Shown here: positions 24,110-34,864 of the stretch, piece by piece
Position numbering within the stretch: the stretch's first letter is position 1
How the letters are laid out: every line of letters starts with the position of its first letter
Translations under genes and position numbers: made by a program
The notes under the pieces: model-generated
Database searches by the model: none
Told to the model about the DNA's origin: nothing
Seen by the model: the letters and a program-made list of their open reading frames with translations, nothing else
Assembly: GCF_000512585.2 (NCBI RefSeq)
Contig: NC_089242.1
Span: 930,001-994,000, forward strand
Origin: Kwoniella bestiolae CBS 10118
Lineage: Eukaryota > Basidiomycota > Tremellomycetes > Tremellales > Cryptococcaceae
Direction: 5' to 3'
Length of the DNA stretch: 64,000 bases

Positions 24110-24737
24110 ATGGATGCGAATGAGCAAAGAACTGCAACGTCGACCGATGTCCAACCCGATATCGATACTGCAGGTCTCGAATCCGCAGCTCCAATGGGCG
24201 ATCTGGATACGACCCACAGTGAGATCAGCGAGAGTACAGCCAGCAAGGTAAGACCTCTGCGCGATATATCAGGCTCGTCAATCATTCCCTTCAGTGAGTC
24301 CATACTGATCAAAGCCAAACCCCTGATAACTCACAGGTCAAAGAGGAGTGCGAAGGTCCCCACAGTCTGAAGAAAGAGCACAATCACACCGGAACTTATA
24401 TCGACCCAGAGACTGGCAAGGACAAGAGAAGACCTTTTGTTACGGGGGGAGTTTGGATAATTCGGGTTTCGCACCAGCTCAACGCGCATTTGGGTTCTCC
24501 AAGTCGTTGGGCCTCAAATGTTCGTATCAGATTATCGCTGATTGCACTGAAGATGGTCGAACGAGTCTCTGGAAGATGATTGGGACAGACGGTGCCACTG
24601 ATACCTGGTGGCGACTTTCGGATACGTGGCGAATCGAGTTCCCGGCGATAAACCAGGTTCCAGATGAGGATCTTTGGAAGCCCTGTACAGAGGTTCGACA
24701 TGAAATTTTTCCCAGGCCTCCTTTTCGTCAGGAGTAG
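24110..24737 (+). pseudogene. island gene 5: Cys/Trp-module gene broken by a frameshift
   Basis: Exon 1 24110-24247, intron 24248-24336 (GTAAGA...CTCACAG, phase 0 as in genes 2 and 3), exon 2 from 24337. Exon 2 starts in the frame reading KKEHNHTGTYIDPETGK, which aligns with EEHDHMKTWIDPETG in the gene at 21304. The rest of the module (FCYGGSL, GFSKSLGLKC, IIADCTEDG, LWK, 11 residues, TWWRLS) lies in another frame. Between GGC of the DPETG motif and TTTTGT of the FCYGG motif there are 17 bases, against 12 in gene 3, so the frame is lost between about 24415 and 24437. The spliced frame then ends at TGA 24577-24579. No GT-AG intron can repair it. Either a recent pseudogene, an assembly error, or programmed frameshifting. 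Confidence 0.6.
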
Positions 24738-25717
24738 TTGACAACCTTTCGGAAGGTCTTCACGACCTTTATGTATAGACAAGAGGGTTTACGGGTCGAT
24801 ATACATCCAGCCTAGCCATGACCTTTTATGCATATAACCGTTTGAGGCCGTCTTTCCGTGACTTCAGAGATCTGTGGATTGCACAGTCTTGCTTATGCTG
24901 CTAAAATACACTGGCCCGATCGTAACGCTCTCCCTGGCAATCATATGATGGTGCAGACATCGATAGCCAGCAATGTAAATACTGCTCCGAGTCCTAAAGC
25001 GTCATAGCTATCAGTCTCTGTACACATCCACTCCCTTGTCCTTGGTGGTGAGCTCGGAGCATTCACGGACGTTTAGCACTCTGATTCGTGGACCGGTGTA
25101 GGTGCAACATCTGGCTTGACATAACGAGTGAAGTGAGAACCTTTGTGGCTTGCCTCCTCGAATGCCACATCACTGATTCTCGGTGTGGTAGTTTCCGCAA
25201 TAATGTAAGGTCATAACACTCATCCTGTGTCGAAGAGGTGATGACAATATTAGAGGCCAGGGAAATCTCCAACTCTTATGCGCGAACGTCGGCCATGCTC
25301 ATCAAGATGTAGATATGCATACAGTCGTTGATCTCGGTCCTCCTTTACCTTCTTCTTGTCTACGCGGCTTTACAAGCTTTACTATACCAGGAGATATACC
25401 CTGTCCGGTAACATCGGCCTATCGATTCTCCAAAACGCTGAATGGCGACCAACTACATTCCCAGTCGAGGTGCTATCGACAGTAAACATCTCCGCACAAT
25501 GGAGACACGCAGCTGCACACCTCAAACGCCGCGATCGCCGATGCCATGGGACATCTTTTGTCTATTCGGATGTGTATCACTGTTGCTTTTCGACTCGATA
25601 TTCAGACTCTGCAAGCTGTATAAGACTGCTTTCCTCTGGCTGTATTGTCTCCCTATTTGCCCTCCCTTCGAACAGTCAAGATAGCATAGTGACTCTTTTC
25701 GAATTAGCTCCTTCAGC
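24738..25717. other. spacer before island gene 6
   Basis: A 121-codon frame at 25356-25721 overlaps the leader of the next gene and has no coding look. Nothing else seen. Confidence 0.4.
25619..25626 (+). promoter_or_regulatory. TATA-like element of island gene 6
   Basis: TATAAGAC, 99 bases before the ATG at 25718; similar in position to the TATA boxes of genes 1 and 3. Confidence 0.35.
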
Positions 25718-26335
25718 ATGAGTCGAACTCGAAACGCTCGGAATGGCCCCACCCCGATTGATCCAATAGAAGATGACCTCGGGCGAGGTTCTACCCATAG
25801 TGCTCCGTCTTCCAATCATGCTCACCCTCCTCCCCCGCCACCACCGCCACCACCAGCGCACCAGCACCTACAAGTCTTCAGCCAATCTGACGTCTCCACA
25901 ATGCAAGCCCAAGCCCCAAGTAATAGTCTGTCAACCACTGATGACGAGACGCACAGCGTCGGCTACATCAGTGGCTCAAGTATCCTCAGGACTCTGGACG
26001 ATACCGTTGGTACGTGGAGAACCATCGACGAGAGAGAAAGAAACCTAGCAATGGGGGTGCCCACCACGATCAATGACATCACTTATACGAAGGGAGCCAT
26101 GGGTGAAGGAGAAGGCGACACCGTCCATTTGGCATACAATGCCACGACCGGTGCCAGCATGATCCCGCAAGAGATGAATGCGGTCATTGGTCCGCTTTCC
26201 GAATTCATTCCGAGCACCATGAACGAGTTTAAAGAGTACCTTGCTTGGAAGGATCCCGAGACCCAGGCCGAGCGCTGGATCCGCCTCCCACCTGACTCTC
26301 AATTCTTTCAACCAATTGATTTAGCGAATGATTGA
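25718..26335 (+). CDS. island gene 6: diverged relative with a polyproline tract, 205 aa
   Basis: Single exon, 206 codons. Residues 1-70 are low complexity with a run of ten prolines (about 37-46), a likely profilin- or SH3-type binding stretch. Then SVGYISGSSIL stands where other island proteins have C-x2-G but with no Cys, and the C-terminus has AWKDPETQAERWIRLPPD. This recalls the DPETG and W-x-RLP motifs of genes 3-5, though in a different order and with a shorter W-to-W gap (9 residues). It may be a remote family member or an unrelated gene sharing the island. No signal peptide, no known domain. Confidence 0.6.
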   Translation: MSRTRNARNGPTPIDPIEDDLGRGSTHSAPSSNHAHPPPPPPPPPPAHQHLQVFSQSDVSTMQAQAPSNSLSTTDDETHSVGYISGSSILRTLDDTVGTWRTIDERERNLAMGVPTTINDITYTKGAMGEGEGDTVHLAYNATTGASMIPQEMNAVIGPLSEFIPSTMNEFKEYLAWKDPETQAERWIRLPPDSQFFQPIDLAND

Positions 26336-27114
26336 CTGCCCCGAGCGATCGTCACGTTATATTATGCTTTACTCTGATTGATAGTAGGATAGGATGACGG
26401 TGGCGATGGCATTCTAACTATACAGTATATTGCCCATGCATGTTTATCTGACGCACAGTCGTAGCTGTCCCTTGCGCAATGAAATGCTGAGGGCGCAGTC
26501 AGTTGGTGTCAGTGCCAGCGATGGGAGCTTCCTTAGATCATGTCAACTCGCGTACGATTCTACGAGCCATAAACTCATACATTGACAATGTACCTTCCCT
26601 GGATCACAGTCACATGTGAGTATGAGTACCAACTCACCCACATTCGTGTGGCCCTACTGCCGACGTAAGGCAAGGCCGACCCCCGGAACTGCCATGTCAT
26701 CGTCCCACCCGATATCGCCGGATGTGTACTTGCACAGAGAAGAATATACGAATACACTGTATCAGCACAATCGCGTCTGCTTTCCTCGTAGCAGCTTGTA
26801 CGCGCCTTGATATCCTTTCATTGACAGAAGGTAATCTTCTCAAGCCTAGGCTCAGGAAGTATCGTCAGTCATGGGTCGAAAGAACCGAGGGAGGGTTACC
26901 CATCAAAGGTTCCTATCTGATCGGATATACCGTCGGGTCAATCCGTCTGACTCGGAGGGGAAGCAATCCAACGTATAAGTACAGTAGTGGAATATGTTCC
27001 AGTCCTCGTTTTGGCTAATGATTCCTGAATATCTCACAGTACTTGTTGTATACTTTCTTTACCACCAGCCAGTCGTAGGTGGATCCTAGCTTAAACAAAT
27101 CTCAACAGAACACA
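26336..27114. other. spacer before island gene 7
   Basis: No gene recognised. A TATA-like TATAAGTA at 26974-26981 is 141 bases before the next ATG. Confidence 0.4.
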
Positions 27115-27701
27115 ATGTCTGAACAATCTGGAAATCGTTCCGAACCTGATTCCGGGACCGAGACCGACATTGAAACCAAGAATATAACTGAGACTTCGAG
27201 TGCCCCACTACCACTTGAACTCACCACTTTCCCAGTAAGTCTCGATTCCCCTCACCCCTATTCTTTCAGTGATGCAAATACCCGCTGACATGCATACGGG
27301 GTATACTGTAGGCATCGACTCTTTTCCTAGATGCGGAGGGCCAACACTGGTTTGGCCAAATCCCGCCTCCCCCCTTACCCCCCTCTCCGCAATTCCAATC
27401 CGCCTGGGCGAGCAATCATCCCTCAAAGACCTTGAGCGGTACTTCGAGATACAGATCGGATGCTGAGACGTACGCCTCCCGAAAATACATTCCCAAGCCA
27501 TTCGAGTATTCTTGTCATTACTGTGGCAGTACCTCGGGGATCCCACGACCATCTTTATCCCTCTTCGAGGTAAAGAAGCCTTGGAAGGTTAAGTCCATCT
27601 CGGGAATTAGTGCCGACACTGTTGGTAAGGTTTTCAGATGTGTTTACACTGAGACTCCTACTGCTAAACAGCAGGAAAGGGCTTTCACAGGTCTAGTCTA
27701 A
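27115..27701 (+). CDS. island gene 7: hypothetical protein with CxxCG motif, 169 aa
   Basis: Exon 1 27115-27234, intron 27235-27311 (GTAAGT...CTGTAG), exon 2 27312-27701; 170 codons. The first 40 residues are acidic and Thr-rich. Exon 2 opens with TLFLDAEGQHWFGQIPP, followed by a proline-rich stretch, a Ser-rich part, and a C-terminal region with SCHYCGSTSG (a CxxC pair), KKPWKVKSISG and FRCVYTE. The CxxCG resembles CYCGN of gene 4 but the later Trp spacing is absent, so I do not place it in the family with confidence. Two Cys plus a third further on could bind zinc, which is speculation. Its promoter and intron layout match the other island genes. Confidence 0.55.
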
Positions 27702-27845
27702 TTTTAGGCCTGGAGTGGAAAATGATCTCTATGTTCCAGCAGACGAATGAGTGTGTATAGATAATGGGTTTGATATGAACGATAGTCAGTATGCATGATT
27801 TATAGGTGAACAGGACACTCCGTCTATGATGACTCGAAACAATTA

Positions 27846-29853
27846 CTATTTGATCAGATTGAGGACATTGAACGTTAGACTAAACACAGGCGGGTATCAG
27901 CCATACTCTCTTCCATGCTGCATGTGGTCCGAACGCGACAAGACGAAACACTCACCAGAAAGCCATGACTACCAGCCCATATATGCCCAAAGCCAAAGCC
28001 CACCACTTTGTCACCCCTCTCTCTTGTCTGAACAGCCTGAAGTAGAAGAACCCAGGTAAGATGAATGTGATGATAGTCGATCCTGTCGATCCGACGAATC
28101 CAAGTACTGCAGTCCCAACATGTACAATCAGTAAACAATCTCGCTTGTTTGATGATTTTGATAGGGATGAGAAGGTGCTTAGAGCCAAGTGGTGACTCAC
28201 CAATCTCCAGCTCATGCACGTTATACGCGATCAAGAACCCAGCTACCAGAATAGCCGTCGTGATAGCTATAAACTCGATCTTACTCATCTCATGCTTATG
28301 CACATGTCCATGATCGTCCGCCTTAGGTACCAAAGGGTTGATCTCGCTCTCATCATCTGTATCGCTATTCTCCTCTTCCTCTGGACGTCGGGCCGAAGGG
28401 GAGTCAGAAGTTCCATTATTGGTTATGTTGGCGATTTTGGGATGTCGGAATAAGCCGTGGGTGAGGTGATGGAGGGATTGTCTGCATGGAAGGACTTGGA
28501 GAGGGTAGGATAGACCGACCAAGAGGACGATACCTAGTCGACCGATTGCTATTATCAATGATGTTGGAGGGTACCTGGAGTATGAGGTCATTAGCGATAC
28601 TTCTCGACATGCCTTCTCAAGTGAAGAACGAAGGTAAGCTCACATGGCGATGACGTTACTTCCTACTTTACTACCAAAGGTGAGGTATCCGATGATACCG
28701 ATCTATCAGATTCTTCTCGTGAGCTGATGTATCAAACCAAGGCAAGGAATACAGCTCACCACTTCATATGTAGCAGCGGCCGAGCCCATAGAAGCTACGA
28801 TCACAGTATTCATCTTCCTCTGGTGCTTGTTCTTCAGCTCGTTGTATATCGGGAAGAGCTATATCACCAAATGCATATTAGCTGCGCTCTGAGACCATAT
28901 GAAAGCAGCTGACGTACATTTTGTGAGCATGTATAAGCGAATACTTGTACTGGGAAATTGGACAATGTATTTCTACCGAATCTGGCGAGTACGACTTCTC
29001 CATGATTCGGTGAAACGCCTTTGACGGCGAACCAGCCTACTACTACCAGGACCAAGCTATTACAGAGCACAGACGTGAGCAGGTGAGGTCCGAGCTCTGC
29101 TCAAAGTCACTCACTATACCACCGTGAGTAGAGCTATTTGACTAGTAAACCTCAAAGCGTCCAATGTCCTCAGGAATGATAGTGGTATCACGACGACCAT
29201 CCATACGATCAGCCAGAAATGAGAAGCGAGGAGTATCGAATCTTCCGGTAAAGGGTGGTGAAACACTTTGGAAAGAGTGTAACAGACTTGAGGTAGTAGA
29301 GTCTAAACCGCAATACAACCTTGGTCAGAATGCTCCCCTCTGTACGAGGAGAAGACATCACCACTCACTTTACAGATGATAAGGTAAGATACAGATACAC
29401 CAAAGCATTTGATAGCTATTGCCAGCTATAACACGTATTTCTTCGCATCAGCTCATCATCGATAATCAAGCAATGTACGGTACTCACATCGAACAACTTT
29501 GTCGCCCACCCTTTACCAAAAGTCAACCTCGCCAACTCATTGAAACTTGCCTTCCTCCCTTCGTCGCCAGGTCTAGTACCTACAACCGCCGCACATCTAC
29601 TAAGGCAGTATAGTCCAAATATGGCTGTTAGACCTGATCCCGCACAAGACAGTATACCAGGTATCAAGCCCATCGATGCGAACGCGGAGGGGAATGCCAG
29701 TGCACCTGCACCTACAGCGGTATTTGTGAGATTGATTATGGATGATGTTACCGAGGCATGTCCTTCATGCGTAGGTTTTCTGGTTGCTGTCGCTGTCCTA
29801 GATGAAGAGGGCGTGGAAGGTGACGCTGCACCATAATCTCGTTCTGTCGTCAT
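27846..29853 (-). CDS. vacuolar amino-acid transporter, AAAP family (Avt5/6/7 type)
   Basis: Nine exons: 29853-29488, 29425-29369, 29302-29115, 29056-28918, 28858-28760, 28702-28644, 28574-28201, 28106-27956, 27879-27846; 488 aa. A multi-pass amino-acid/proton transporter of the auxin permease family, expected in the vacuolar membrane. The family start is clear: SVTSSIINLTNTAVGAGALA with AFPSAF (about residues 35-60), then GLTAIFGLYCLSRCAA. Later helices include AIKCFGVSVSYLIICK, HFWLIVWMVVVIPLSFLRTL, IALLTVVYLVLVVVG, IGIIGYLTFGSKVGSNVIAM, AIGRLGIVLLVGLSYPLQV, AITTAILVAGFLIAY and VLGFVGSTGSTIITFILPG; about 11 helices in all. An acidic cytosolic loop (EEEENSDTDDESE) sits in the seventh exon. 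The last exon gives only 11 residues. Assignment to Avt5-7 rather than Avt3/4 rests on length and the N-terminal motif. Confidence 0.85.
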
Positions 29854-30715
29854 ATCGTCGGTATCCTCTTCTAGGAGTGATGGTGTATTAGAGATATTCG
29901 ATGTAGCGCTATCCGTACGTAAGGGTTGATAAGGTGGATAAGCGTGGGTTTGCTGAGAAGTGGAAGAAGAAGGAAAGTGGGTGAGAAAGGCGAATGGTGA
30001 CAGTTTTGTAAGTGGATGTAGCTAGGCTGTCAAAGCGGGCTGAGGCTGGACGATAAGGCGGGATCTCTAAATTTGGTAGTGTATCAAACTAATCATGTGA
30101 TGGATGGTGTTTGCTATGGCCTCAAGATAAGGCTTTGAATGGGGTATTGAGGACAGTGTGCTCTATGCGCTGATATTGGTTTGTATGGGTGATAGATAAG
30201 ACGGACATGCATGATCCATCACATCGCCATCACTCGTCACTTTGGACCTTATGAGTAGCCCAAAAAGGATGCATGACAATGGCAAATGATCGGCTGTCCC
30301 CGAAGGCAAAAGAGTGGGCAGTTCATGGGTTACGTAAGACGTGGTCCCGAGACTTAAGGGAGGGGATCGAACAAGATGATGGACAGTATCGCACGCGCCT
30401 GATGTTTGTTGACATTGACATGAAATGATGATTCAACTTTGAACGTTGAGTGAACAAACAAACATCATTAAGCTCATATCTGATTCTGATCCGCATTCCA
30501 TTCACATATCATCTTTCGGATCATCACCTGACCTTCCATTGCCTTTCTACAGCATACGAATCCAACTATGAAGCATTAGGATTGTTCATCATTCCCCACC
30601 AACCGCCAGCAACCTTTGCAACAACCAGCAACCTTTGCAACAACCAGCAACAACGAAGAGACAGCGATCAACAAACACCTTTAACAGCCCAACGTACAAA
30701 TATCGACAATCCACC
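29854..30715. other. divergent promoter region
   Basis: Shared upstream region of the transporter (minus) and the FHA gene (plus). No gene seen. Contains a 19-base tandem duplication listed separately. Confidence 0.5.
30611..30648 (+). repeat. two tandem copies of a 19-base unit
   Basis: AACCTTTGCAACAACCAGC occurs twice head-to-tail, 68 bases before the FHA-gene ATG, in the likely 5' untranslated leader. The CAACAA context continues for another 15 bases. Confidence 0.75.
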
Positions 30716-33700
30716 ATGTCAGAGTGGGAAAGAGATGGATCGCCTATGCCATCGGGCCCTCCACCAATCACTTATGGTAGATTGACACTCATGAAGAGGA
30801 AAGGAGGGGGTGATGTACAGACTATACCGTTGGATGCGGAGAGGATAACCTTTGGACGGTGAGTGTTTCATCAGTATACTAGTGCAGTCCACAGTGCTGA
30901 CCTCAAATGCATTCGCTCTCGCAGTGATTATGACTGTGATGTAAGCCAGATCTGTATCATCTCGTAGTATGTGACTTATTTTCAAGCTGACATGTCTGAG
31001 TAGGTACGATTGTACTATTCTGACGTATCCAAACTACATTGCGAGATTGCCTTTGACATCATCAGTGGTCATGTGAGTCTATTTTACACTCCGACGTTCA
31101 ACTACCATACGCTAACATACATTCAAAGGCCACACTTCACGTCAAAGGTACAAATGGACTTCTGTACACTCCATCAGGACAGAGCCCGACTGCCTACAAA
31201 CCACCCTCAGAGATCCCTCTCAACGATAAAGATGTCATCACAATCCGAAAGAAACCTTTCCGATTCGAGTATGGTCCCTCAGTCGATACCCCTATATCAT
31301 TCTCACCTGCAGTCCAACTTTCTAGTGAGATGCAAGCAGCCCCATCACCTGCCAAGCAACCTTCCTTCAGCTCTCCTGGACATCAGCCCATCCGCCGACG
31401 AGCATCCCATCGACTTTCCCTCGTTCCGGAAGGTAAAACCTTCGTACCTCTTTCTCCCATCAAGAACAGAAGACACAGTACACTTGGCTTGGGCGGGATG
31501 GGTACGCCTGCAAAGTCTGCAAGCAAGTCCAAGCTCAGTGAGGAAGTGCCGCAAGAACAGGAAGAGCAAGAGGAAGAACCTGCAGTCGATGTGGCCAATG
31601 GCGATGAAGGTGACAAGGTCTACTTGGAAATGAACGAAGAGAAGAATAAGGAGAATGAAGAACCCGTCGTTACAAATAAAGTAAGCTATTCGTTGCGCCC
31701 ATACAGTATTAGGTTCTTTGAGCTTATACTGTGGTACAGCCAATCCACGACAACCCATTTATAACCCCTCAGCAAACCCGTAAAGCCCCGTTACGAAACA
31801 CGAGTGCAGTACCTCGTACCCGTAAGACGGCAGCTGTCGAGCAAGTCAGACCCACGCATGTCGGAGATAAATCAACTTCCCCAGTGTCCAAAGACTCTCC
31901 CGCACCTGCATCTCCACCCAAGACACCTCGATCTGTCCCTCTGCCAGTCGCTAGTGATACACCTTACAACCCACCTACCACTTCAGCTTCACAAAAGGCT
32001 AACTCTACTCCTGTTCCCGCTCGGGTAGCTCTTTCAACACCCAAAGGCCCGGCTACTCTCCGTAAAGCGTTGCTCCTTCGTTCAGCCAGAAAGGTATGGC
32101 AGGAATCACGAGCGTCGGGAGTGGAAGGTGCGATCGAAGCTGGTACTATCGAAACTAGAAGGAAGAGTACAAGTCCCAAATACAGAGCCGGAAGGAAAAG
32201 CACGACTCCCATCCCTGAGGCTCCGTTGCGACAGGAGGACGAAGAGATGTCTGACGAGGACGAGCCTCAACAAGATGAACAAGATGAGGAACTCAAATGG
32301 ATCCAAGAGGACGGTACGGCTGAAGTGTCATTTGAGTCGGACTCCAGTGGTCAGGATTCTTTGGAAGCTGATCAATCTTTGGATATTGTAAGTTACCTCT
32401 ATACACAGGTCAGATGGATAAATACTAAAGATCTTTTGATTACAGCCGGGTCAAGGCGTTATTGAGTTCACCATAAATCACCCAGAGGTGGAAGAGGAAT
32501 ACATCAACAACGACGATCCTCTGGATCATGAGGATGACGAGATGGACATTGAAGAAGATCATGACGTTGGAGTATATGAGGAATATGAGCAAGCAGTGAA
32601 CATTCCTGCTGATAGCTCGGTAGAAGAGGTACAGCCCGAGGATGATGACCCAGAAGAGCATCAAGTGGATGAGGATGAAGTGATGTCACTTCCTGGTACA
32701 CCTCAAACAGTAAGCTCCGCTGATCCCATTATGAATGGACAGAATAGCTGATCATAGTATTATAGCGACAACCTCTTTCCAAGCAGTTCTTCACTCCACA
32801 GCCTGAACGGAACATCCATAAATTACCTAGACGATCTTTGGCAAATATCGGTGCTCCACCTGTTCGATTCGAACGCCTTCCAGCTACGCCAAGTGCTTTC
32901 AAGAGGGAACGTGCTCCGCCTGGATCGATGGGCAAACCATCTCGAAGAGTTACGTTGGCTGTACCAGCGGCTGAAGAGGAGATGAAAGCTGAAACGGACG
33001 AAGAACCTGTCGTAGAGAGGAAAGTGTTTGCTACTCCTGTCAAATCAGAAGCGGCTAAAGCTGAGGTAAGCCCGACGTATTCGCTCTTCAATAGACATCA
33101 TGCTGATCCGCAACATAGGCTAAACGAAGAAGAGAATCACTCGCCACGCCAAGACAACTTCCCGCTCCCCCCGCTAGCGGTTTCAAGAACCCAGTCATCG
33201 AGACCCGTTTCTCTGACTTGGTCTCTACCCCATCTCATCCAGCTCTGACCGCTCAATCACCCGAACCATCCGACCACATTCAAGCAGTACCAAGCACACC
33301 GATGGACGACATCAAGAAACGACTCGATAAGATGCGTCGACAATCCGTCCAACGAGCTGATAGACGAGCGACTGTAGGATTCGTCTTGCCTTCTACACCT
33401 AGTCATAAGCCCGAGAGCAGAGAAATGGGATCATGGAGTGTGAATCCGCGAAGAATCGAGGGTCAAGGTCCCAAAACTCCCATCTTCCCTAGACTTAAGA
33501 AAGAAGACCAGATTATGGAATGTCCAAGTGAAGGTATAACCACCACCTCACAACAAAGCTCGCTTACCATTCAAGCTCAAGCACCCTCTTCGCCGGAGTA
33601 CGATACCCCCTCATCACCTTCCACACCATCTTACACCGGTATTCGAGAGATGCTCAAACAACCTCTACCAGCCAAGACACCAGACATGAGAGGTCTCAAA

Positions 33701-34864
33701 AACCTATTCCCCGCCACTCCCAAGGAAGTCGGTTCGCCGTCCCTGGTAGGCGTCAAAGAGATGCTCAGACAACCTTGCGTACCTGCTACGCCCAATTTCA
33801 GCGGGATGAAGCATATGTTCCAACAGCCCAAGATCACTCAGACACCTGGATTCGAAGGGATCGGAGAGATGTTTGAGGAAGAAGAAGAGGAGGAGATTGA
33901 GCAAGCTGAAGAGGCTGTTGGTGTAATTGCTGAGGAAGATGCCAATAAGGCTGAAGACGATGAAATTGCGGAGGAAATTGTGACTCAGCAGGCACAAGAC
34001 ACAGCGAAGACTGGCGGAGAGAAGAAACCCGCCGCGACCTCTAAACTCCCCAGACCTGCTACTACCACTTCCACTTCTACCTCAACAGCTTCTCGATCTC
34101 GACGAGCCGCACCTTCTACCTCTGCCGCACCTACCAAAGCAACGACCAGAATCCCTGCTCGACAAGCTGCTGCATCTACCTCCACGTCCAGAGCCCCTCA
34201 AGCTGAAGTTGATACGACTGAACCCAAATCGAAATCTACCAGAAATCGAAGAGCTGAGCCCGTCACCAAGACGGTAGATGAAGAACCGAAATCCAGATCC
34301 ACCCGAGCTAAACGAACGACCTCTGTGGATCCTGAACCTTCTGCGCCATCTAGAGCAACAGCTAGTAGATCACGATCTACCAGAGCCAAATCAACGGCCG
34401 AACCTGACGAAGCTGTCCAGGTTGAAGAGGCCGGTAGTAAATCCACAAGAACCAAGTCTGCTTCTACGAGAGCTACTAGACAGACTACAGTGGAAGTTGA
34501 AGAGGGGGGATCGAAGCCTTCTAGAGGGAAGAAAGTCCTGGCTCAGTTGCCTGAACAATCTGGAGTGGCTGAGGAGAAGACGAGTACTTCTACTTCTACC
34601 TCGAATTCAACGAGAAGCAAGGTACCTGCTCCCTCACTCAGGACTACCACTAAGCACGAAGAGAAGGTCTCTACCTCGGCTTCTTCACGAAGAAGGGCTA
34701 CTGCGGCGGTGGGGAACAAGGAGAACGATGATGGGTCTCATGAGGAGATATCTGCAGGTGCGGGTGCGAAGAAGCGAGTAGGAGTTACGAAGGATGCGAC
34801 GGGTGCGACGGGTTCGGGTGTACCTGTACCTGTTGCTACTAGGGCTACGAGGAGTAGGAAATGA
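30716..34864 (+). CDS. FHA-domain protein with Ki-67-like short repeats, 1245 aa
   Basis: Eight exons: 30716-30858, 30925-30940 (16 bases), 31004-31072, 31129-31680, 31740-32387, 32446-32709, 32766-33065, 33119-34864. The FHA domain spans about residues 20-130: ITFGRDYDCDVRLYY, SDVSKLHCEIAF, ATLHVKGTNGLLY and IPLNDKDVITIRKKPFRFEY, i.e. the GR, S-x2-H and NG core residues that bind phosphothreonine. Then come long acidic and Ser/Thr-Pro regions with many TP sites. Around residues 800-880 lie five short units of the form G-[ILMV]-x2-[ML]-[LF] with nearby TP (GIREMLKQP, GLKNLFPATP, GVKEMLRQP, GMKHMFQQP, GIGEMFEE), recalling the F-K-E-L-F-Q-T-P core of animal Ki-67 repeats. The C-terminus is basic with repeated S-[KR]-STR blocks, likely for DNA or chromatin binding. 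A nuclear, mitotically phosphorylated protein is inferred. Confidence 0.8.

Noticed and set aside
25356..25721. 121-codon frame before island gene 6
   Set aside because: Low-quality composition, overlaps the leader and the TATA-like site of gene 6.
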